The notes below the pieces were generated by a model. The model did not search any database, was not told where the DNA came from, and saw only the letters and a list, made by a program, of their open reading frames with translations. Made by a program: the position numbers and the translations under genes. A stretch of DNA of 11,829 bases from Candidatus Rifleibacteriota bacterium (lineage in GTDB: Bacteria > Riflebacteria > Ozemobacteria > Ozemobacterales > Ozemobacteraceae): positions 1 through 11,829 of the forward strand of contig JAFXRA010000274.1 of the NCBI GenBank assembly GCA_017526725.1, written 5' to 3'. Below, piece after piece: positions 6,177-11,829 of the stretch. Positions within the stretch are counted from its first letter, which is position 1. Each line of letters starts with the position of its first letter.

Positions 6177-7133
6177 ATGCATGAAATAAAACATCCAGAA
6201 TATATACCTGTTCACATAATATTAATTCTAGGCGCTTTCTTTATGCTATTTCCATTTGTTTGGATGATTAGTGCCTCGTTTAAAAGTAATTCTGAAATCA
6301 TCAAAAGTCCTACCGACAAGATTGTTTTGTTGCCTGACTCAATAAGACCTTCTTTCTTGAATGATGAATCAGATATAAAACGCATCAAAGAACAGAAAGA
6401 ATTAGATGATGCCTGGTATGCGACTCCAGAAGACAAAAGAGACCCAAGAAAGAAACCTTTTGAATGGTGGGATAACTACAAAAATGCTTTGAAAGCACAG
6501 CCATTCTACCGATTCTTCTTGAATACTCTGTTCGTAAGTATTACAGTAACTGCTGTCTCCTTATTCTTCGCTTCTTTAGCAGCTTATGCATTTGCTTTCT
6601 TTAACTTTCCAGGTAAAAACCTTGTATTTTTGATGATTTTGGGAACAATGATGCTTCCTCAGCAAGCATTACTTATTCCTAACTATATTATGCTTTCAAA
6701 AATGCACTGGATAAACACTTATCTAGCCTTAACTGTTCCTTGGCTGGCTTCTGCTTATGCAGTTTTCTTCTTAAGACAGTTCTTCATGCAACTGCCAAAA
6801 GACTTATTTGAAGCAGCTATTATTGATGGCTGTTCAAGATTCGGTTTCTATTGGAGAGTAGCTTTACCACTCTGTAAACCTTCTCTAGTAACAATGGGGG
6901 TTTTCTCTTTCCTATCCAACTGGAATGCTTTCGTTTGGCCATTGATAGTTACCAACGACACAAACCTCAGAGTTATTCAGGTCGGTTTAAGTTATTTCTC
7001 TTCTGACGCAGGAAATGAATGGGGTCAGTTAATGGCTGCCTCCACGATGACTATACTTCCATTGGTAATTATGTATTTCTTTGCCCAGAAACAGTTTGTA
7101 GAATCTTCTGCAACTTCAGGTATGAAGGAGTAA
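6177..7133 (+). CDS. ABC sugar-type importer permease, UgpE/MalG family, with extended periplasmic loop
   Basis: This is the partner permease of the importer (318 residues). The first membrane helix is at about 11-33, the others at about 114-141, 148-168, 180-200, 235-257 and 287-303. The EAA loop is FEAAIIDGCSRFGFYWRVAL (from residue 211), followed by PLCKP. GAGGTGA overlaps the stop codon of the previous gene and serves as ribosome site, so the two are translationally close. The loop after helix 1 carries roughly 40 extra charged residues (about 56-96, rich in K, E, D and R) before the usual WWDNYKNAL...PFYRFFLNT element, making the protein longer than the usual 270-280 residues of the family. 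The function of this insert is unknown; it would face the binding protein. Confidence 0.92.
   Translation: MHEIKHPEYIPVHIILILGAFFMLFPFVWMISASFKSNSEIIKSPTDKIVLLPDSIRPSFLNDESDIKRIKEQKELDDAWYATPEDKRDPRKKPFEWWDNYKNALKAQPFYRFFLNTLFVSITVTAVSLFFASLAAYAFAFFNFPGKNLVFLMILGTMMLPQQALLIPNYIMLSKMHWINTYLALTVPWLASAYAVFFLRQFFMQLPKDLFEAAIIDGCSRFGFYWRVALPLCKPSLVTMGVFSFLSNWNAFVWPLIVTNDTNLRVIQVGLSYFSSDAGNEWGQLMAASTMTILPLVIMYFFAQKQFVESSATSGMKE
7125..7130 (+). promoter_or_regulatory. Ribosome binding site of the binding-protein gene
   Basis: A full AAGGAG lies inside the last codons of the upstream permease gene, 7 bases before the ATG at 7138. It is the strongest ribosome site of the operon. This fits the usual need for an excess of binding protein over permease (inference). 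Confidence 0.7.
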
Positions 7134-7137
7134 GAAA

Positions 7138-8580
7138 ATGGAAATCAAATTGGGTAAAAACAATAGATTTAGATTAACCGGAATGGATGTTTTCTTAATC
7201 ATAGTTCTTATTGCCTGGATAATCATAGTCTATCAGATCTTCTGGGCAGATACTGGAGATGAAAAATCGAAGTCAAATGCTAATCTGAGTGGAAAAACAG
7301 AAATAGTTTTCTGGCACGCTATGGGCGGTCCGCTTGGCGAAGCAATGGATAAACTAATAGACAAATATAACAACGACCCCAATAGCAAATGCTATGTTAA
7401 AACTATCAACATGGGCGGTTATGACACGCTTCAAAAGAAACTTCTCGCTTCTTTGATTGCTAATGAAGCCCCCGATGTCGCCCAGTGCTTTGAAACCTTG
7501 ACGAAGAAATTTATTAAGCACAAAAAAATTGTCTGCATTGATGATTTAATTAATGCAGATATTGAAGCAGCCAAAAAAGAAGGTAAAAGCGTTGAAGACA
7601 TCAGAGACGATATTATTCCTGCTTTACGTATAAACAATACTTTTGCCGGGAAATTATATTCATTTCCTTTCAATAAAAGTGTTCAAGTTCTTTATTATAA
7701 CAAAGACATGTTCCAAGAAGTCGGTCTAGACCCTGAAAAACCTCCGAGAACCTTTAAAGAACTTCGCGAATACTGTCAGAAAATCGTTGATTTCTATAAA
7801 GCCAAAGGCGAAAAGGATAAATACGGTTATGGTTGCGCAAAGTCTAATAACTGGAGTTTCTTAAATAGAATCAAAGCAAACAAAGGTTATATTGTTAAGC
7901 GTGATACAGACGGCACTTTAAAGTGCGGTTTTAATGAAAAAGCTGCTATTGACTCTTTGTGTTTCCTTCAGGATATGTTAAAAGACGGTTTAGCCAAAGA
8001 AGGTCAGGCATTTGACCATCAGAACGAATTTATGGCTAAAAAATGCGGAATTATCGAATCAAGCGTTACAAGTAAAATATATATGAATCCTGATTTCAGA
8101 ATGGGTATGGCACCTGTTCCTGGCATTGAAGATGCAAGTCAGCCCGATGGGGTCTATAGAAGCACCATTCTTTCTGGTACTAATATATGTATATTCAAAA
8201 ATGAAGACCCAAAGAAAATTGAAGGTGCCTGGGATTTTATTAAATGGTTTACTAATACAGAAAATGGTGTTGAATGGAGTATTGGAACCACATACATGCC
8301 AGTAAGAAAGTCTTCTGTAACTTCAGAAAAAATGAAAGCAGAAATGCAAAAAGACCCAAATCTTAACGCTATTTATGGCTACCTTGACAATCTTGCATTT
8401 GAACCAAGAATTACTGCCTGGTTTGAAATTCGTGACCTTATTGCTGATTACCTTGAAAGATGTACTCTTGAACATAAAGATCCAAAACTTTATTGTGCAG
8501 AAATGGAACGTGACATCAATGCTATGCTTAAGCACGTTACAGATACGGATGACAATAAAGAACTTGGCAATGTAGATTAA
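7138..8580 (+). CDS. ABC importer substrate-binding protein, UgpB-like, membrane-anchored
   Basis: This is the extracytoplasmic solute-binding protein of the importer (480 residues). After a short basic N-terminus, residues 16-36 form one hydrophobic helix (MDVFLIIVLIAWIIIVYQIFW) with no signal peptidase site and no lipobox cysteine, so the protein should stay tethered to the membrane. The mature part starts near residue 54 with TEIVFWHAMGGPLGEAM, then GGYDTLQKKLLASL and APDVAQCFE. PFNKSVQVLYYNKDMFQEVG and LDPEKPPRTFKELREY follow, closely matching the UgpB subgroup signature. Later come IIESSV, MGMAPVPG, AWDFIKWFT and YMPVRKS, all typical of the family. The gene begins 4 bases after the upstream stop. 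No ATPase gene follows. The substrate may be glycerol-3-phosphate, a glycerophosphodiester or an oligosaccharide; the sequence does not settle it. Confidence 0.92.
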   Translation: MEIKLGKNNRFRLTGMDVFLIIVLIAWIIIVYQIFWADTGDEKSKSNANLSGKTEIVFWHAMGGPLGEAMDKLIDKYNNDPNSKCYVKTINMGGYDTLQKKLLASLIANEAPDVAQCFETLTKKFIKHKKIVCIDDLINADIEAAKKEGKSVEDIRDDIIPALRINNTFAGKLYSFPFNKSVQVLYYNKDMFQEVGLDPEKPPRTFKELREYCQKIVDFYKAKGEKDKYGYGCAKSNNWSFLNRIKANKGYIVKRDTDGTLKCGFNEKAAIDSLCFLQDMLKDGLAKEGQAFDHQNEFMAKKCGIIESSVTSKIYMNPDFRMGMAPVPGIEDASQPDGVYRSTILSGTNICIFKNEDPKKIEGAWDFIKWFTNTENGVEWSIGTTYMPVRKSSVTSEKMKAEMQKDPNLNAIYGYLDNLAFEPRITAWFEIRDLIADYLERCTLEHKDPKLYCAEMERDINAMLKHVTDTDDNKELGNVD

Positions 8581-8746
8581 GAGGCTATGCCTCTTGTGGA
8601 AAGTGGGACAGTTGCGTTAGCAACTTGTGAGACAGCAGTTTCACTGCTTGTGGAAATAGGAAACAATTACCACGGATTGCGTCAGCAATCGTCTCACAAG
8701 CAACATTTGTTGCTGTATCACGACTGCTTGTTGCAGTCTTACCACA
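8579..8746. repeat. Six-hairpin nested palindromic array in the intergenic region
   Basis: Six short perfect stems lie in a row: AAGAGGC-TAT-GCCTCTT (8579-8595), GTTGC-GTTA-GCAAC (8611-8624), AGCAGT-TTC-ACTGCT (8634-8648), GATTGC-GTCA-GCAATC (8675-8690), AGCAAC-ATTT-GTTGCT (8699-8714) and GACTGC-TTGTT-GCAGTC (8722-8738). The linkers between them are variants of TTGTGRNACA, inverted in the second half, and pair with one another: TTGTGAGAC (8625-8633) with GTCTCACAA (8691-8699), GTGGAAAT (8650-8657) with ATTACCAC (8666-8673, one mismatch), and TGTGG (8595-8599) with CCACA (8742-8746). The whole can fold as a branched, tree-like structure in DNA or RNA. It begins inside the stop codon of the ABC operon. 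No U-tract follows, so it is not a classical terminator. The remaining gap to 8801 is plain AT-rich sequence. Confidence 0.75.
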
Positions 8747-8801
8747 TATATCAAAAACAATAAAAACTTAAATATTAAATCTTATATCGTATATCTAAAA
8801 A

Positions 8802-9824
8802 ATGATGATACCTGAAAATTTACAAAACGAAGCGAACAAAATAATAGACTTAATTAAAAAAAGCCAGAAAATAATACTAACAGCACATCTTAGACCAGAT
8901 GGAGATGCCATTGGCTCTGTTTCGGGCTTGATGAAATCTTTGGAAAAGCTAGGCAAAAAAGTTGAAGTTGACTTGCTAGACGGCGTACCTTCACGATTTC
9001 CTTTTGTATGGCCAGAAGGTCATGAATTGTTGAAAGCACCAGAAATAGAATCTGACCACGATTTAATCATAGTTTTAGACTGCGGTGATGCTGAAAGACA
9101 CGGAATAACCTTTAAATACGACAAATCTAAAACAACATTGATTAATATTGACCATCATGCTAGCAATGTAAACTTCGGAGACATCAACTACGTTGATACT
9201 GGTGCACAGGCAACCTGCGAAATAGTTACTGCTCTTATAGAAAAGGCTGGGTTCCCTCTTGATACTGATATAGCAGAAAGCCTTATGCTTGGTCTGATGA
9301 CTGATTCAAGAACCTTTTCCAACGAAAACATAAGATACACAACTCATGAAGCAGCAGCGGCTCTTTTAAGAACAGGCTTGTCTGTTTCAAGAATACTGAA
9401 TACCTTGAATTGCGGGAGAAAAGAAGTCGATTTAAGAATTCAAGGTTTTGGTCTGTCTAACTTCAAGTTAGAATGTGACGATCATTTGGCTACCTTGGTA
9501 ATTACCCAAAAAGATCTGGCAAAATTTAATGCCAATGTAGGAAATATTTTTGCGAGCGGAATATTTAATATTCCATTAACTATTGAAAGTGTAACTGCTT
9601 CTGTAGTAATCTTTGAAAGAGAAGATGGTTTTTCTGCATGTGAATTTCGTTCAAGAGGAGGCATAGACGTAAAAGAAGTTGCTGTAACTCTTGGCGGAGG
9701 TGGGCATGTTCCAGCTTCCGGTTGCAGTCAGCAGATTCCTATAGAAGAAATGGCTGACAAAGCAATAGAATTAATGAAGAAGCAGGTTAACAATTTCTAT
9801 AATAAAAAAAATGAAGTTCAATAA
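8802..9824 (+). CDS. nrnA: DHH/DHHA1 phosphoesterase, NrnA-type nanoRNase / pAp phosphatase
   Basis: This 340-residue cytoplasmic enzyme is expected to degrade oligoribonucleotides of 2-5 bases and/or dephosphorylate 3'-phosphoadenosine 5'-phosphate, using two metal ions (known for the NrnA family). The DHH domain motifs are all present: AHLRPDGDAIGS (29-39; H29, D33, D35), IVLDCGD (D93), NIDHHASNVNFGD (D118-H119-H120) and LGLMTDSRTF (D168). The C-terminal DHHA1 domain shows SACEFRSRGGIDVKEVA and the GGGGHVPASG substrate-binding loop (298-307). Motif I has HLRPDGD instead of the more common HxNPDGD or HxxPDxD. Length is normal. Two adjacent ATG codons (8802, 8805) are possible starts and neither has a Shine-Dalgarno site. 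The end overlaps the next gene by 14 bases, implying co-expression. Confidence 0.92.
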   Translation: MMIPENLQNEANKIIDLIKKSQKIILTAHLRPDGDAIGSVSGLMKSLEKLGKKVEVDLLDGVPSRFPFVWPEGHELLKAPEIESDHDLIIVLDCGDAERHGITFKYDKSKTTLINIDHHASNVNFGDINYVDTGAQATCEIVTALIEKAGFPLDTDIAESLMLGLMTDSRTFSNENIRYTTHEAAAALLRTGLSVSRILNTLNCGRKEVDLRIQGFGLSNFKLECDDHLATLVITQKDLAKFNANVGNIFASGIFNIPLTIESVTASVVIFEREDGFSACEFRSRGGIDVKEVAVTLGGGGHVPASGCSQQIPIEEMADKAIELMKKQVNNFYNKKNEVQ

Positions 9825-10950
9825 ATATTTAACAGTTTTATCTATTTCTTTTCTTATTATTAGTTTATCAAGCACTAATCTTAGTGCCGCTTCGGCTACG
9901 GGAAACACTCCATTAAAAACCAGTGTTGAAGTTCAAAGCTTAGGGGCATTAGCTCTACAAAAGACTAATCAAGGCGATACAACCCAGCTTATTCTGAAAA
10001 AATCACCTAAAATTACTATAGTTGTAGACAATTATGAAGGCTTAGAACCGCATGAACTCATAAAATACGATTTAGACAATGATGGGAAAACAGAAATAAT
10101 TGCGACTTTAAAATATGCTGACAGCCAGAATGTGATTCCTTTTGTCTACACAATCAAAGAAAGCCTTGAAAAGATTTTCCCAGATGAAGAAAGCGAAAGC
10201 AAGTTATTGACCTGCCGTGAAGTCTTCGTAACTACACAGAATGCCAAACCTGTTTTATGCTTAAAATATCTCATCAGTTTCCATGATTATGCTCCACCAG
10301 AATTATATAAATTAGAAATGTATTCTTTGGAAAATGGGAAGCTAAAACTTAATCAAATCGGCTATAATGAAGGTTCTCACTATAACTTACTTATGAACCT
10401 TGCAGCAGAATATATGCATAATGGAAAAACTTTAGAAGCCGCTCAACTGTATAATCAGGCAATAGCATCTTCGACAGGGAAAATGAGTTCTAAGGCTTTT
10501 TGCGAAGCTCTTTTCTTTAACGCAGAAGCTTTAAAGTATTCCGGCAAATATTCTGAAGCAATGAAAATATTCGAAAAAATAGTATTGGAACATACTGACA
10601 GCGACTTTACAGAAATCTCGCAGAAAGAGCTGGAATTTATTCACGATAATATAAACAATGAAAAATTACTGACTCAATATTATAAAATTCAGTTAGAAAT
10701 AGTGAATGAACATACAGAAGCTGCATTAAAGCAACTGGACAAATTAATAAAAGACAACCCCAAATGCAGCTTTATGGATAAATTGCTCTTCACAAAAGCT
10801 GAAATGTTAATTTCTGATAATAACATAGAAGAAGCTATGGCTATTTTTATAGACATAAAAGTAAAATATCCTCAATCTTCTCTTATTGATACAATTGATG
10901 AAATGCTTGAAAATTTAGAATCGAAACCGGAAGATTCTGAGGAATTATAA
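9811..10950 (+). CDS. Exported TPR-repeat protein with N-terminal Asp-loop beta domain
   Basis: This 379-residue protein starts inside the end of the phosphoesterase gene, in another frame. Residues 1-28 look like a signal peptide (MKFNKYLTVLSISFLIISLSS...LSAASA). Residues 30-185 are strand-rich and contain YDLDNDGKTEIIATL (86-100), an aspartate-rich loop like those of FG-GAP or VCBS repeats that commonly bind Ca2+. Residues about 191-360 consist of helical pairs with TPR character: NLAAEYMHNGKTLEAAQLYNQAI, ALFFNAEALKYSGKYSEAMKIF, IVNEHTEAALKQLDKLIKDNP, and LLFTKAEMLISDNNIEEAMAIF. The tail is acidic. It resembles scaffold-type periplasmic TPR proteins in general; no specific function can be assigned. 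No clear Shine-Dalgarno site precedes it, so translation may be coupled to the upstream gene. Confidence 0.88.
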   Translation: MKFNKYLTVLSISFLIISLSSTNLSAASATGNTPLKTSVEVQSLGALALQKTNQGDTTQLILKKSPKITIVVDNYEGLEPHELIKYDLDNDGKTEIIATLKYADSQNVIPFVYTIKESLEKIFPDEESESKLLTCREVFVTTQNAKPVLCLKYLISFHDYAPPELYKLEMYSLENGKLKLNQIGYNEGSHYNLLMNLAAEYMHNGKTLEAAQLYNQAIASSTGKMSSKAFCEALFFNAEALKYSGKYSEAMKIFEKIVLEHTDSDFTEISQKELEFIHDNINNEKLLTQYYKIQLEIVNEHTEAALKQLDKLIKDNPKCSFMDKLLFTKAEMLISDNNIEEAMAIFIDIKVKYPQSSLIDTIDEMLENLESKPEDSEEL

Positions 10951-10953
10951 TCA

Positions 10954-11829
10954 ATGGCTAAAAACCAAGGCAAAAAGCAGGCTCCAAAACCGCCGTCGCC
11001 TAGAGAATTATTTCTAAAGAAAGTTCAAAAAATAGCTATTTGGGTTATAGCTATATCTGTACCGCTAATTTTATTCGTTGTTATTCCTATAGCCTGTCGC
11101 AATCATTTTGTCAAAACCCTTAAAATATCAGAAGATGTTTTTCTCAGCGCACCAGAACATATAAATCTTGTAAATACAGAGGATGTAGGCCCCTGTTACA
11201 GAATAAAAATCAATGGTTATACTTTTGCAATACCTGAAAAATTTACCCCTTCAAAAATAGATTTCAACGAAGCTGAATTCAGAATGAAATCTAGAGCAGA
11301 AGGCAGATATATATTCCTACATTCTGAGCATAGAACCAGAACAATGAATTTTAATTCTAACGGTATTACAAAATGGTTTTTGCCCACAGAAACAAGAAAG
11401 TTTCTTCCTATTATTCTAAACGCGAACTGGCACCCATTTAGACTTATGTTCAAAGCTCAATTCTTTGCAAGTGAAGGTATTACTTCTAAAATATTCCAAT
11501 CAAAGTGGGATAAAAACCATATAGGTTATATTTTTCCTTCTCCTGGTAATGAAGGCTATTTAGGGCGTATTTTCCGCATGAACGATTCTGGAACCGTTGA
11601 ATTTTTAATCTCAGATAGTGTTAAACCTGTTACTTTAAGAGAATGGGTAAATATAGCGATGATGATTCAGACTCCAGCTCCCGGAGAGTTTGAAGATTTG
11701 GATGAAGATAGCGAAAAGAGTATTTTCTCATTAGATGATTTAATTGCAAAAGCCTCAGACGAAGAACAGCAGGTAAGCACCCTGAATATTGCTCTTAACG
11801 AATTCTATAGGGTTAAAGAACCAGAATGG
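10954..11829 (+). CDS. Membrane-anchored protein of unknown function (partial, runs off window end)
   Basis: An open frame of 292 codons starts at the ATG at 10954, preceded by GAGGA (10939-10943), and continues without a stop to the last base. It begins 3 bases after the stop of the TPR gene. The product opens with a basic, proline-containing segment (MAKNQGKKQAPKPPSPRELF), then one hydrophobic helix at about 27-48 (IAIWVIAISVPLILFVVIPIAC), which gives an N-in, C-out anchor. The remainder up to the window edge is a soluble mixed domain, with YRIKINGYTFAIPEKFTPSK and REWVNIAMMI as recognisable stretches, and an acidic patch at about 246-256. I recognise no family. Codon use and the lack of stops over 876 bases make it a real gene. 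The third place in an nrnA-TPR unit suggests envelope-linked work with the TPR protein (inference). Confidence 0.85.
   Translation, partial: MAKNQGKKQAPKPPSPRELFLKKVQKIAIWVIAISVPLILFVVIPIACRNHFVKTLKISEDVFLSAPEHINLVNTEDVGPCYRIKINGYTFAIPEKFTPSKIDFNEAEFRMKSRAEGRYIFLHSEHRTRTMNFNSNGITKWFLPTETRKFLPIILNANWHPFRLMFKAQFFASEGITSKIFQSKWDKNHIGYIFPSPGNEGYLGRIFRMNDSGTVEFLISDSVKPVTLREWVNIAMMIQTPAPGEFEDLDEDSEKSIFSLDDLIAKASDEEQQVSTLNIALNEFYRVKEPEW

Noticed and set aside
8579..8593. Simple intrinsic terminator of the ABC operon
   Set aside because: The hairpin overlaps the stop codon and is followed by TTGTGGAAAG, not a T-tract. It is better read as the first stem of the larger array.
8594..8746. CRISPR-like array
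   Set aside because: The recurring element is only about 10 bases and switches orientation, and the intervening parts are palindromes rather than unique spacers.
11217..11453. Minus-strand open frame of 78 codons near the right end
   Set aside because: It is antisense to the longer plus-strand open frame from 10954 to the window end, which has a ribosome site and operon context.

Overview
This is an AT-rich bacterial window with standard start and stop usage and mostly clear Shine-Dalgarno sites (AAAGG, GAGG, AAGGAG). It contains no rRNA, tRNA, CRISPR array or transposase. The phylum cannot be assigned from the sequence. Sec-type signal peptides on many small proteins and a membrane-anchored sugar-binding protein fit an uncultured, host- or gut-type heterotroph, but that is inference.

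Left part (1-5160, all minus strand): six genes for exported proteins with no recognisable enzymatic domain, falling into two unnamed families. Family A has four members (partial at 1-256, then 459-1226, 1274-2092 and 3908-4336). It is defined by a C-terminal domain of about 115 residues that begins with a HxHK motif and usually ends in DPNI (DHNI in one copy). Two of the three complete members carry a long Asp/Glu/Ser-rich linker between signal peptide and domain; the third has almost none. Family B has two members: 4471-5097 with one copy of a roughly 170-residue domain, and 2379-3776 with two copies. The intergenic spaces hold heptanucleotide repeat tracts (342-454, 1240-1274), a MITE-like inverted-repeat element (2165-2331), a probable terminator (3834-3879), a strong terminator (4414-4446) and good sigma-70-type promoters.

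Middle part (5223-8580, plus strand): a consensus-like promoter drives a three-gene ABC importer operon, with a UgpA/MalF-type permease, a UgpE/MalG-type permease and a UgpB-type binding protein. The binding protein is tethered by an N-terminal membrane helix instead of a lipid anchor. No ATPase gene is present, so a shared MsmK/UgpC-type ATPase encoded elsewhere is presumably used. Immediately after the operon (8579-8746) lies a compact array of six perfect short hairpins joined by mutually complementary linkers. This is the most striking non-coding structure in the window.

Right part (8802-11829, plus strand): a DHH/DHHA1 phosphoesterase of the NrnA type (nanoRNase/pAp phosphatase), overlapping an exported TPR protein, followed 3 bases later by a membrane-anchored protein of unknown function that runs off the window. 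The tight packing suggests one transcription unit.
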